Below, piece by piece: positions 23,874-32,276 of a stretch of DNA of 64,000 nt. The translations under genes were made by a program, and so were the position numbers. Origin of the DNA: Flavobacteriales bacterium UBA3364 (GTDB lineage Bacteria; Bacteroidota; Bacteroidia; Flavobacteriales_F; PHOS-HE28). The DNA is taken from contig DEQO01000066.1 of NCBI GenBank assembly GCA_002360495.1, positions 1-64,000 on the forward strand. Direction: 5' to 3'. Under the pieces are notes generated by a model that was not told where the DNA came from, searched no databases, and saw only the letters and a program-made list of their open reading frames with translations. Each line of letters starts with the position of its first letter. The first letter of the stretch is position 1.

Positions 23874-25553
23874 ATGCTCGAACGCTTTTCCCATCATATC
23901 CTCCTTCTGGTCACCGGGTTCGCTTTCGGCCAGGTCGCTCGAGCACAAGGGGCAGAACCTTTCGTGGACCACTGGGATCCCGAGAGGAAGATCAAGCGCA
24001 GCGAAGGATTGATGGTCAACGGCCGCGAATGGGGCGAATGGAAATTCTACGACCGTCAAGGCCGGTTGACCGAACAAGCCGATTTCAGGAGCGGTGAACG
24101 CAACGGGCATGTCCGCATTTTCCACGACAATGGCAATGTGCAGCACGACGGCTGGTTCAAGTTCGGCAAGGAGGACAGCGTCCGCGTGAGCCGCTATCGC
24201 GATGGCGGCATCATGGAGCGGGGTAGTTATGTGCTCGGGAAGAAGACCGGAACCTGGTCCTATTACTATCCCGACAGCCTGCCGATGCTCGTGGAGCACT
24301 GGAAGGACAGTACCATGACCGTCTCCGATGCATGGGACCAAGAGGGCAAACACATCCTGAAGGAAGGGAAGGGCCGCATGGAGACCTACTTCGCAAGCGG
24401 GTCCATTCTGGAGGAATGCGACTACGTGAACGGGTTGAAGGATGGGCCTTGCACAGAGTTCCATCCTGCCGGGAACCCCAAGGCGCGGGGCGCGTACCAT
24501 GCTGGACAGAAGCAAGGCCCGTGGGAGTATTGGTACTCCAACAGTAAGCTGGAAAAGAAGGACGGTTTCGACAACGGAAAGCTTGACGGCCGCTACGAAC
24601 TCTGGTTCCGCAGTGGACAGGTGAACGTGGAGGGCTGGCACAAGGCCGGTGAGAAAGACAGTGTTTGGACCTGGTATACCACCCTTGGCACGAAGGACCA
24701 GGAAGGGCCGTTCAAGGCAGGCCTGCGCCAGGGTGTCTGGAAGTACTGGTATCCCGGCACCGATCCCCAAAAGGCTCCTCAGTTGAGTGCTACTGGCGCA
24801 TTTGCTGCGGACAAGGAAGAAGGGGAATGGGTCTACTTCTACGAGGGTGGCCAATTCTGGAAGAAAGGCACCTACAAGCAAGGTGTGAAGGATGGCGCAT
24901 GGACCACCTGGTATGAGAGTGGCCAGAAACTACAGGAAGGGCCCTACCTGAACGGGAAGGAAGAAGGTGAATGGCACAGCTGGTTTGAGAATGGCCAGCA
25001 GAAGACCATCGGCACCTTTGCTGAAGGCCATATGAACGGCCTATGGCGCGGCTTCTTCCCCGATGGCCAGCCGGACTTCGAGGGCTATTACGCCAAGGAT
25101 CTCAAGAACGGGGCATGGAAACTCTATACCGAAAGCCCTCCGGGCAAGGACATCGGTGGTCGCGTGAAGGAGGAGGGTAGTTATACCGAAGGCAAGAAGA
25201 GCGGCCGCTGGGTCACGTATAACATCAACGGCATCGCAGTGGCCGAAGGCAGTTATAGCGATGGAACTCCGACCGGCCAGTGGACCTATTTCGATGATGC
25301 TGGCGTGAAACTGCGCGAACAAGGCCTCCTCAACGGCAACCCCGAAGGCCTATGCACCGTGTACGACCAGCGCGGCCGCGTCATCCAGCAGATGAATTAC
25401 CGAAACGGCCGCCTGCACGGCAAGATGACGGTCTACGACACCGACGGCAAAGCGGTGAAGACCACCGAGTACGAGGATGGGTCGGTGAAGAAGGCGCTTC
25501 CACCGGCCGGAAAGGAGAAGCCGCGCGGTGGCGGGGTGCCGGGTGGGCGGTGA
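23874..25553 (+). CDS. secreted MORN_2/YwqK-type repeat protein
   Basis: This is a 559-aa protein. The start at 23874 is chosen for its signal peptide (MLERFSHHILLLVTGFAFGQVARAQ). The mature part is almost entirely MORN_2-type repeats of about 23 residues, such as GEWKFYDRQGRLTEQADFRSG, GTWSYYYPDSLPMLVEHW, GEWHSWFENGQQKTIGTF and GQWTYFDDAGVKLREQG; roughly twenty copies can be counted. The G-x-W-x-x-Y/F and N-G-K/G-x-x-x-G pattern builds an elongated beta-sheet surface. Annotation pipelines often call these YwqK-family antitoxins, a name not supported for a secreted, stand-alone protein. The tail is Pro/Gly-rich (GKEKPRGGGVPGG). The likely role is surface or periplasmic binding; the ligand is unknown. 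Confidence 0.85.
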   Translation: MLERFSHHILLLVTGFAFGQVARAQGAEPFVDHWDPERKIKRSEGLMVNGREWGEWKFYDRQGRLTEQADFRSGERNGHVRIFHDNGNVQHDGWFKFGKEDSVRVSRYRDGGIMERGSYVLGKKTGTWSYYYPDSLPMLVEHWKDSTMTVSDAWDQEGKHILKEGKGRMETYFASGSILEECDYVNGLKDGPCTEFHPAGNPKARGAYHAGQKQGPWEYWYSNSKLEKKDGFDNGKLDGRYELWFRSGQVNVEGWHKAGEKDSVWTWYTTLGTKDQEGPFKAGLRQGVWKYWYPGTDPQKAPQLSATGAFAADKEEGEWVYFYEGGQFWKKGTYKQGVKDGAWTTWYESGQKLQEGPYLNGKEEGEWHSWFENGQQKTIGTFAEGHMNGLWRGFFPDGQPDFEGYYAKDLKNGAWKLYTESPPGKDIGGRVKEEGSYTEGKKSGRWVTYNINGIAVAEGSYSDGTPTGQWTYFDDAGVKLREQGLLNGNPEGLCTVYDQRGRVIQQMNYRNGRLHGKMTVYDTDGKAVKTTEYEDGSVKKALPPAGKEKPRGGGVPGGR

Positions 25554-25639
25554 AGCCCCCAGCCCTGCTTTGCTATCAGCTGTCTTTACGGATGCTCGGA
25601 ACATGGGGAGTTCCACATCGGCCATTCCCGCCTAAATGC

Positions 25640-25647
25640 TACATTTG
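25640..25647 (+). promoter_or_regulatory. TAnnTTTG -7 box for rimP-nusA-infB
   Basis: TACATTTG is a perfect Bacteroidota -7 box. It lies 72 bp upstream of the rimP start and just upstream of a hairpin with a T run, so the leader transcript would contain that hairpin. Confidence 0.6.
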
Positions 25648-25669
25648 CCCCCGTTAGCGGTTGAAGAGG

Positions 25670-25693
25670 AAGAGGGGACCGCCCCTCTTTTTT
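25670..25693 (+). terminator. terminator or attenuator in the rimP leader
   Basis: AAGAGGGG (25670-25677) pairs with CCCCTCTT (25682-25689) around a 4-nt loop, and a run of six T follows (25688-25693). It is a textbook intrinsic terminator, but it lies after a good -7 box and before rimP. It either ends the MORN-gene transcript or attenuates the rimP operon. Confidence 0.7.
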
Positions 25694-25718
25694 ATTCTAC
25701 GGCCGGCAGAAAGGCGAA

Positions 25719-26183
25719 ATGGTCACAGCGGACAACGTGCGGAACATCGTAGAGAAACACCTGGAGGGCACCACGCATTTCCTGGTGGCGGTGGAGGTGC
25801 GTCCCGGCGACAAGGTCGTGGTGGAGGTCGACAACGACCGGGCCATCACCCTGCAAGAGCTGGTGACGCTCAACAAAGCCGTGCGCGAGGACCTCGGCGA
25901 GGCAGCGGACGATTGCGAACTGCAGTTCAGCAGTCCTGGTATGGGCCGCCCCTTCAAGGTGGTTCGCCAGTACGCGAAACACACCGGCCGCTTGGTGCAG
26001 GTGGTCCTGGCCGATGGCCGCCTGCTGGAGGGCAAGTTGGAGCAGTTCGATGGCACCACCATGGGCCTGCGCATCCAGCATCCCAGCAAAGTGAAGGGTC
26101 GGCTACCGAAACTCGACGACGACATCACCGTGATCCCCTTCGACCAGATCAAGTCAACACAAGCATCCATTACGTTCAATTGA
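25719..26183 (+). CDS. rimP: ribosome maturation factor RimP
   Basis: The 154-aa protein matches RimP in length and order. The N-terminal domain (VRNIVEKHLEGTTHFLVAVEVRPGDKVVVEVDND) carries the typical V-E-V-D and the following ITLQELVTLNKAV. The signature CELQFSSPGMGRPFKVVRQY (usually V-S-S-P-G-x-x-R-P-L) follows, then an SH3-like C-terminal domain (GRLVQVVLADGRLLEGKLEQFDG, DITVIPFDQIKSTQASI). RimP binds the 30S subunit and helps late assembly. It starts the conserved rimP-nusA-infB operon, 6 bp before nusA. An AAAGG lies just before the ATG. Confidence 0.95.
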   Translation: MVTADNVRNIVEKHLEGTTHFLVAVEVRPGDKVVVEVDNDRAITLQELVTLNKAVREDLGEAADDCELQFSSPGMGRPFKVVRQYAKHTGRLVQVVLADGRLLEGKLEQFDGTTMGLRIQHPSKVKGRLPKLDDDITVIPFDQIKSTQASITFN

Positions 26184-26189
26184 CAGGGT

Positions 26190-27428
26190 ATGAGCACAGT
26201 CAACCTCATTGAATCCTTCGGGGAATTCAAGGACCTCAAGAACATCGACCGCGTCACCATGATGGGCATCCTGGAGGATGTCTTCCGTGGTGTGATCAAG
26301 CGTCGTTTCGGGGAAGAAGCCAAAGTGGACATCATCATCAACCCGGACAAGGGCGATCTGGAGGTGTGGCTCAACCGGGTGATCGTGGAGGACGGCTTCA
26401 GCGAGGACGACAACCTGGACATCGAGCTAAGCGAGGCGCGCAAGATCGAGCCGGACTTCGAAGTGGGCGAGGAGGTGAGCCAGGAAGTGAAGATCGAGGA
26501 CTTCGGCCGCCGCAACATCCTTTCCCTGAAACAGAACCTCCAGAGCCGCATCATGGAACTGGAGAAGGACCACCTCTACAACAAGTACAAGGAGCGGGTG
26601 GGCGAGATCATCACCGGTGAGGTGTACCAGATCTGGAAACGCGAGACATTGATCCTGGATGACGAGGGCAACGAACTGATCATGCCCAAGGACCAGCAGA
26701 TCAAGGTCGATTTCTTCAAGAAAGGCGACAACGTCCGCGCCGTGGTGTGGAAGGTGGAGATGCGCAACAACACGCCGGTCGTCATCCTCAGCCGTACTGC
26801 GCCGGAATTCCTGGAGAAGCTGTTCGAGCAGGAAGTGCCCGAAGTGGCCGATGGCCTCATCACCATCAAGCGCATCGTGCGCGAACCCGGGGAGCGTGCG
26901 AAGGTCGCCGTGGAGAGCTACGATGACCGCATCGATCCGGTGGGCGCCTGCGTGGGTATGAAGGGATCGCGGATCCACGGGATCGTGCGCGAGTTGCGCA
27001 ACGAGAACATCGACGTGATCAACTTCACGGCCAACGATGAACTGCTCATCCAGCGCGCGTTGAGCCCGGCGAAAGTGGGCAACATCAAGCTGGACCGCGA
27101 ACACAAGCGCGCCGAGGTGTACATGAAGCCCGATCAGGTGGCGTTGGCCATCGGCAAAGGCGGTCACAACATCAAGCTGGCCGGAAAACTGACCGGGTTC
27201 GACATCGACGTGTACCGCGAGACCGACGAGGTGACGGATGACGTCAGCTTGGACGAATTCGGCGACGAGATCGATCAGTGGATCATCGACGAGTTCAAGA
27301 AGATCGGTTGCGACACCGCACGATCGGTGTTGGACATCGGCGCGGACGAATTGGTGAAACGCACGGATCTGGAGGAAGAGACGATCCGCGAGGTGTTGCG
27401 TATTTTGAAACAGGAATTGGAGGCGTAA
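26190..27428 (+). CDS. nusA: transcription termination/antitermination factor NusA
   Basis: The 412-aa protein has the N-terminal polymerase-binding domain (LIESFGEFKDLKNIDRVTMMGILEDVF). Next is an S1 domain (GEIITGEVYQIWKRETLILDD), then KH1 and KH2 (REPGERAKVAVESYD, DPVGACVGMKGSRIHGIV, and KPDQVALAIGKGGHNIKLAGKLTG). A short C-terminal helical segment ends the protein. There are no full acidic repeats as in E. coli, which is usual for Bacteroidota. It regulates pausing, termination and antitermination. It is the second gene of the operon; a hairpin lies in the 78-bp gap before infB. Confidence 0.97.
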   Translation: MSTVNLIESFGEFKDLKNIDRVTMMGILEDVFRGVIKRRFGEEAKVDIIINPDKGDLEVWLNRVIVEDGFSEDDNLDIELSEARKIEPDFEVGEEVSQEVKIEDFGRRNILSLKQNLQSRIMELEKDHLYNKYKERVGEIITGEVYQIWKRETLILDDEGNELIMPKDQQIKVDFFKKGDNVRAVVWKVEMRNNTPVVILSRTAPEFLEKLFEQEVPEVADGLITIKRIVREPGERAKVAVESYDDRIDPVGACVGMKGSRIHGIVRELRNENIDVINFTANDELLIQRALSPAKVGNIKLDREHKRAEVYMKPDQVALAIGKGGHNIKLAGKLTGFDIDVYRETDEVTDDVSLDEFGDEIDQWIIDEFKKIGCDTARSVLDIGADELVKRTDLEEETIREVLRILKQELEA

Positions 27429-27451
27429 TGGGCGCCGCCCGTTGCGCTGGT

Positions 27452-27469
27452 GGCGATGCTTGCATCGCC
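27452..27469. other. perfect hairpin in nusA-infB gap
   Basis: GGCGATGC (27452-27459) and GCATCGCC (27462-27469) are perfect inverted repeats separated by TT. There is no T run after them, so this is not a usual terminator. It is a stable structure 38 bp before the infB start codon and could affect infB translation or RNA processing. Confidence 0.4.
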
Positions 27470-27506
27470 TTGGATAGGGGAACGTAGGGACGACAAAAAA
27501 GGCTGT

Positions 27507-30179
27507 ATGAGCGAAACGACGGATAAGGGATTGCGACTGAGCAAGGTGGCCAGGGAGTTCAACCAAGGGTTGCACACCGTGGTGGAGTTCCTCGAGAAGA
27601 AGGGACATAAGGTGGAGAGCAACCCCAACACCAAGATCGACGGGGCGCTCTACGAACTGCTGTTGCAGGAGTTCGGTACCGACAAGGCCATCAAGGAACA
27701 GAGCAAGGCGACCGTCCAGTTGCGCCAGGAGCGCGAGACCATCTCGCTCGTGACCGCAGCTCCTGCGAAGGAAGCGCCGAAGAAGAAGGCGGAGGACCCC
27801 GCACAAACACCACCTCCTGCCGCCGCCGCACCTGCGCCAGTGACGCCTGCCCCGGCGGAACCGGACGTCATCAAGGCAAAGGCCGAAAAGGTCGAAGGTC
27901 CCAAGACCTTGGGCAAGATCGATCTGGACGCGCCGAAGAAGGGCGCCAAGAAGGCGGCAAGGACCGAAGCGGCTGCGCCAGCTGAAGTTCCGGCACCGGA
28001 GGTTCCGGCGACTCCGGCGGTCGGGCCTGATGCAGCGACTACGGAAGCTCCCGTGGAACCCGAGACGATCCGGGTGAACGTGCAGAAACTGGCCGGGTTG
28101 AAGACCCTGGGCAAGATCGACCTGCCCGTCGAGAAGGAGCGCAAGCCCGCCGAACGCGGAACGGATGCGGATCGTGGTCGTCGCAAGCGCATCGTGAAAC
28201 CGGGACCGGTCAATGTGGAGCGCACCGTCCAGCAGGAGCAGCGCAATGCACCTGCAACGGGTCGTCCGGGCGAACTCGATGAGAATGCGGTGAAGCGCAA
28301 GGTGAGCGAAACCCTCGCGCGCCTCACCGGAGGCAAGAGCAAGGGCGCCAAACTGCGTCGTGAAAAACGCGATCAGCGCGGACGGCGTTTCGAGGAAGAA
28401 CAAGCCGCCAAGGAACTGGCCGGTATGACCCTCAAGGTCACCGAATTCGTGACCGCGAGCGAACTGGCGAGCATGATGAGCGTACCGGTCACGGACATCA
28501 TCAAGGCTTGCTTCGCCTTGGGTATGATGGTGAGCATCAACCAACGCCTCGATGCCGAGACCCTCGCAGTGATCGCTGAGGAATACGGGTTCAAGGTGGA
28601 GTTCGTCGGCGCCGAGGTACAATTGGACCTTCAGGAAGAGGCCGATGTGGAGGAGCGTATCGAACCGCGTCCGCCCATCGTCACCGTGATGGGCCACGTC
28701 GATCATGGCAAGACCTCGTTGCTGGACTACGTGCGCAAAGCCAACGTGATCGCCGGTGAAGCGGGCGGTATTACCCAGCACATCGGTGCCTACGGCGTAC
28801 AACTGCCCAACGGCAAGCAGATCACCTTCCTGGACACTCCGGGTCACGAAGCGTTCACCGCCATGCGTGCGCGCGGTGCCCAGGTCACCGACATCGCGAT
28901 CATCGTGATCGCCGCGGACGACAGTGTGATGCCACAAACGCGTGAGGCCATCAACCACGCACAAGCGGCGGGTGTCCCGATGGTCTTCGCCTTCAACAAG
29001 ATCGACAAGCAAGGCGCCAACGCCGAGAAGATCCGCGAACAGCTCAGCCAGATGAACATCCTGGTCGAGGAATGGGGCGGCAAGTTCCAGACCCAGGAGA
29101 TCAGCGCCAAGCAAGGAAAGGGCGTGGAGCAGCTGTTGGAAAAGGTCCTGCTCGAAGCCGACATGCTCGAGTTGAAGGCCGATCCGGGCAAACGTGCGCA
29201 CGGAGTGGTGATCGAAAGCACCTTGGAACAAGGACGGGGTTATGTAACGACCCTCCTCGTGGATGCCGGCACGTTGCGCAAAGGGGACATCATCCTTGCC
29301 GGCCAGTTCAGCGGTCGTGTGCGGAACATGTTCAATGAGCGTGGTCAGCAGGTCATGGAGGCCACACCGTCCACCCCGGTCTCCATCCTGGGCCTCGATG
29401 GGGCGCCTAACGCAGGTGACACCTTCCAGGTCTTCGAGGACGAACGCGATGCACGCACCATCGCCACGCGTCGCCAGCAGCTGCAGCGCGAACAGGGCAT
29501 CCGCACGCACAAGCACATTACGCTGGACGAGATCGGTCGTCGTCTCGCCATCGGCGACTTCAAGGAACTGAACCTCATCGTGAAAGGCGACGTGGACGGT
29601 TCCGTGGAAGCGCTCACCGATTCCTTGCTGAAGCTCAGCACCGAAAGCATCAAGGTGAACGTGATCCACCGTGCGGTGGGTCCGATCGCCGAGAGCGACA
29701 TCCTGCTCGCAACGGCTTCCAACGCCATCGTCATCGGTTTCCAAGTGCGACCCACTCCGGGTGCGCGCAAGCTGGCGGAGACAGAGGAGATCGACATCCG
29801 CCTGTACTCCATCATCTACGCGGCGATCGACGAGATCAAGCAGGCGATGGAAGGCATGCTCGCGCCGAAGGAAGTGGAGAAGATCACCGGTACCGCGGAA
29901 GTACGCGAGACCTTCCGCATCAGCAAGGTGGGTACCGTTGCCGGCTGCTACGTGCTCGATGGAAAGCTCGATCGCAAGAACAAGGTGCGCCTCATCCGCG
30001 ATGGCATCGTGGTCTACACCGGCGATCTCGATACGCTGAAGCGTTTCAAGGACGACGTGAAGGAAGTATCACACGGTTACGAGTGCGGCCTCAACATCAA
30101 GAACTTCAACGACGTCAAAGTGGGCGACCACATCGAAGCCTTTGAGATGGTGGAGGTGAAGCGTACGCTGAACGATTGA
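27507..30179 (+). CDS. infB: translation initiation factor IF-2
   Basis: The 890-aa protein starts at 27507 ([19 protein letters not shown]); the IF2 N-terminal fold begins there, and the upstream extension is intergenic. A long Ala/Pro/Lys-rich linker spans about residues 85-260. The second IF2_N motif ([23 protein letters not shown]) follows, then the GTPase: [12 protein letters not shown] (about 395), T of [27 protein letters not shown] and FNKIDK. Domains II to IV with a C-terminal initiator-tRNA-binding region end at KRTLND. It delivers fMet-tRNA to the 30S complex and is the last gene of the operon. Confidence 0.98.
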   Translation: MSETTDKGLRLSKVAREFNQGLHTVVEFLEKKGHKVESNPNTKIDGALYELLLQEFGTDKAIKEQSKATVQLRQERETISLVTAAPAKEAPKKKAEDPAQTPPPAAAAPAPVTPAPAEPDVIKAKAEKVEGPKTLGKIDLDAPKKGAKKAARTEAAAPAEVPAPEVPATPAVGPDAATTEAPVEPETIRVNVQKLAGLKTLGKIDLPVEKERKPAERGTDADRGRRKRIVKPGPVNVERTVQQEQRNAPATGRPGELDENAVKRKVSETLARLTGGKSKGAKLRREKRDQRGRRFEEEQAAKELAGMTLKVTEFVTASELASMMSVPVTDIIKACFALGMMVSINQRLDAETLAVIAEEYGFKVEFVGAEVQLDLQEEADVEERIEPRPPIVTVMGHVDHGKTSLLDYVRKANVIAGEAGGITQHIGAYGVQLPNGKQITFLDTPGHEAFTAMRARGAQVTDIAIIVIAADDSVMPQTREAINHAQAAGVPMVFAFNKIDKQGANAEKIREQLSQMNILVEEWGGKFQTQEISAKQGKGVEQLLEKVLLEADMLELKADPGKRAHGVVIESTLEQGRGYVTTLLVDAGTLRKGDIILAGQFSGRVRNMFNERGQQVMEATPSTPVSILGLDGAPNAGDTFQVFEDERDARTIATRRQQLQREQGIRTHKHITLDEIGRRLAIGDFKELNLIVKGDVDGSVEALTDSLLKLSTESIKVNVIHRAVGPIAESDILLATASNAIVIGFQVRPTPGARKLAETEEIDIRLYSIIYAAIDEIKQAMEGMLAPKEVEKITGTAEVRETFRISKVGTVAGCYVLDGKLDRKNKVRLIRDGIVVYTGDLDTLKRFKDDVKEVSHGYECGLNIKNFNDVKVGDHIEAFEMVEVKRTLND

Positions 30180-30187
30180 GGATCAGC

Positions 30188-30205
30188 AATTCGGAATTCC
30201 GAATT
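30188..30205. terminator. 18-bp palindrome between convergent genes
   Basis: AATTCGGAATTCCGAATT is a perfect palindrome, able to form a 7-bp stem with a 4-nt loop. It lies in the 27 bp between the stop codons of infB and the convergent SPOR gene and is strikingly A+T-rich for this genome. A bidirectional terminator role is inferred. Confidence 0.45.
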
Positions 30206-30206
30206 T

Positions 30207-30668
30207 CTAATCCTCCAACCGCGGCATCTCGATCTCGTCCGGCACGATATAGCTGCCGGGGTAAAGCAGCTTCATGTCGCGAAGCAGATGCTCCGCTTCC
30301 AGACGTGTATAGAGGTCACCCACCCGCAGGCGGAAATTCGGGGCGAGCCAGCTCAAATAGGCCGGGATGTCCGGGTTCTTCTGCAGGAAAGCACGCTTGG
30401 TATCCTCGGCGGTCTTGCGGTCGCCCAGGAAGATCTGCACCCTGTAGCCTTTTTGGGGATGCTTGCGTTCACTATGATCCTTCAGAAGGGCCTCGATCCG
30501 GGGCGGAACCGTGATCTTGACATCACCAGTGCGGGAGAGCGCTGTATCACCAACGGGCGTATCGACCGCAAGTTCAGCCCCGCTGGAAGAAAGGGGCACC
30601 GAGGTGCCTGTCTGGGCCGGGACCGGGATCACCAGGAACAACGAGAAGGCAACAAGGAGCGAACGCAT
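30207..30668 (-). CDS. secreted SPOR-domain protein
   Basis: This 153-aa protein has a signal peptide (MRSLLVAFSLFLVIPVPAQ); this sets the start at 30668 rather than at earlier in-frame Mets. After a low-complexity stretch, the C-terminal part is a SPOR-like fold: KGYRVQIFLGDRKTAEDTKRAFLQK, then FRLRVGDLYTRLEAEHLLRDMKLLYPGSYIV. SPOR domains bind denuded peptidoglycan glycan strands, so a periplasmic cell-wall role is likely. It is convergent with infB and divergent from actA. Confidence 0.82.
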   Translation of the reverse strand: MRSLLVAFSLFLVIPVPAQTGTSVPLSSSGAELAVDTPVGDTALSRTGDVKITVPPRIEALLKDHSERKHPQKGYRVQIFLGDRKTAEDTKRAFLQKNPDIPAYLSWLAPNFRLRVGDLYTRLEAEHLLRDMKLLYPGSYIVPDEIEMPRLED

Positions 30669-30814
30669 CGGTTTGGTGGGGGCCAAAAGTATGCCGTTCA
30701 CAAAGTGCCACGGTCCATGTGCCAACGGATGAGGGACCCGTGCGATCGAGCCGACGTGCGATACCCCATCGGGCCTGCAACACCTTGGTGGACAATGTAC
30801 TTCGTTGTGAATGT

Positions 30815-30835
30815 TATTTAGAATAGCTCTAAATA
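30815..30835. promoter_or_regulatory. 21-bp inverted repeat upstream of the act operon
   Basis: TATTTAGA (30815-30822) and TCTAAATA (30828-30835) are perfect 8-bp arms around ATAGC, in an otherwise GC-rich region between SPOR (minus) and actA (plus). The size and symmetry resemble a site for a dimeric repressor such as a Fur- or Rrf2-family protein. The regulator is unknown. Confidence 0.45.
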
Positions 30836-30890
30836 GTGACATCCCCATGGCAAGTCTTCAACCGTGCAGCCCCACGATCGGTCCGCCGTG

Positions 30891-30898
30891 TATTTTTG
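30891..30898 (+). promoter_or_regulatory. TAnnTTTG -7 box for the act-cox operon
   Basis: TATTTTTG is a perfect Bacteroidota -7 box, 33 bp before the actA start codon. No convincing -33 TTG was found at the usual distance. Confidence 0.6.
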
Positions 30899-30931
30899 CG
30901 GCCGGACAAACGGATGTAGGTCCCTCCTAAA

Positions 30932-32260
30932 ATGCTCGGAATGCCGCTTGTAGCAAGGATTTCAGAACGTTCCACCGGGCTCCTTCACGCAACCCTCGCA
31001 CTCGTCCTTTTCCTGTTCTCGGCCGCAGCTCAGGCCCAACCTGCCGACGCGGCCTTGTATGCCCAGGGGGAAAAGCTCTTCAAGGGCAACTGCGCAAGCT
31101 GCCACAAGCCCGATAAGGACCTCACGGGTCCGGCCTTGAAGGGTGCCCGTGCCCGCTGGGAAGGGAAAGGCGACATCTATGCCTGGGTCAAGAACAGCAC
31201 CGCATATCTCAAGACGGGCAACCCGTACGCCAACGAACTCTTCGCCAAGTGGAACAAGAGCGTAATGACCGCACAGGCGCTCCAGGATGCGGAGATCGAT
31301 GCTGTGCTATACTACACGGACAACTATGCTCCGCCGGTCGGCCCCAAGCCACCTACGGATCCGAACCCGGAACCAGGGACATCCGTTAGCAATTGGCCAT
31401 GGCTCGTTGTCATCGCACTCCTTTTGTTGATCGTTGGCATTTCGCTCAGTGGTGTCAAGAGGAGCCTGACCAACGCGGTCCTCGAAGCAGAAGGCAAGGA
31501 GCCCCTGCCGGACATGACCACCGGTCAGAAGATCCGCAATTGGGCTTGGCACAACAAGGCGTTCGCGAGCATCATCGGCCTGTTCATAGTGGTCTTCCTG
31601 ACGCTGAAAGCGTGGGATGCGGCTTGGGTGGTCGGTGTCTATGGCGGTGATGAAGTGGAGCACTACAAGCCGGAGCAGCCGATCAAGTTCAACCACACGC
31701 TGCATGCAGGCAAGGTGGACAAGGGCAACCTCGCGATCAACTGCCAGTATTGCCATAGCAGCGCGGAGAAGAGCAAGCACGCCGGGATCCCCAGCACCAA
31801 TGTGTGCATGAACTGCCACCAAGCCGTGGCCGAAGGGCGTACCCCGGAGGGCACCAAGGAGATCGCGAAGATCTACGCCGCTGTGGGCTGGGATGGCAAG
31901 GCATACACCGGCAAGCCGGAGCCTGTGAAGTGGGTGAAAGTGCACAACCTGCCCGATCACGCCTACTTCAACCACGCACAACACGTTGCCGTGGGCAAGT
32001 TGGAGTGCCAGGAGTGCCATGGCCCGATCGACGAGAAGATGGACGTCGCCGAGCAATGGGCGCCGCTCACCATGGGCTGGTGCATCAAGTGCCATGCCGA
32101 GAAGGATGTGAAGATGGCCGGCAACGGCTACTACGACGAGATCATGGCCCGCTTGGAGGAGACCGACATGGGCCACCAGGAATTGAAGAAGTATCTGGAG
32201 GACGAGAAGATCAGTGTGAAGGAGCTTGGAGGCTGGGAATGCTCCAAGTGCCACTACTAA
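30932..32260 (+). CDS. actA: alternative complex III multihaem cytochrome subunit ActA
   Basis: The 442-aa protein has a signal segment (LLHATLALVLFLFSAAAQAQ). A single-haem cytochrome c domain follows (CASCHKPDKDLTGPALKG, about residue 54), then two membrane helices (NWPWLVVIALLLLIVGISLSG and ASIIGLFIVVFLTLKAW). The last part is a pentahaem domain with CQYCH, CMNCH, CQECH, CIKCH and CSKCH. In ACIII, ActA takes electrons from the Fe-S subunit and passes them to ActE or the oxidase. Six CXXCH motifs are visible, one more than the five usually described for this subunit. It heads the operon, 16 bp before actB. Confidence 0.93.
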   Translation: MLGMPLVARISERSTGLLHATLALVLFLFSAAAQAQPADAALYAQGEKLFKGNCASCHKPDKDLTGPALKGARARWEGKGDIYAWVKNSTAYLKTGNPYANELFAKWNKSVMTAQALQDAEIDAVLYYTDNYAPPVGPKPPTDPNPEPGTSVSNWPWLVVIALLLLIVGISLSGVKRSLTNAVLEAEGKEPLPDMTTGQKIRNWAWHNKAFASIIGLFIVVFLTLKAWDAAWVVGVYGGDEVEHYKPEQPIKFNHTLHAGKVDKGNLAINCQYCHSSAEKSKHAGIPSTNVCMNCHQAVAEGRTPEGTKEIAKIYAAVGWDGKAYTGKPEPVKWVKVHNLPDHAYFNHAQHVAVGKLECQECHGPIDEKMDVAEQWAPLTMGWCIKCHAEKDVKMAGNGYYDEIMARLEETDMGHQELKKYLEDEKISVKELGGWECSKCHY

Positions 32261-32276
32261 GAACACCGCGCGCCGC

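Noticed and set aside
26427..29744. 1105-codon open frame on the minus strand opposite nusA and infB
   Set aside because: It spans two well-conserved genes and their gap, and its sequence is low-complexity His/Asp/Leu/Arg. Antisense shadow.
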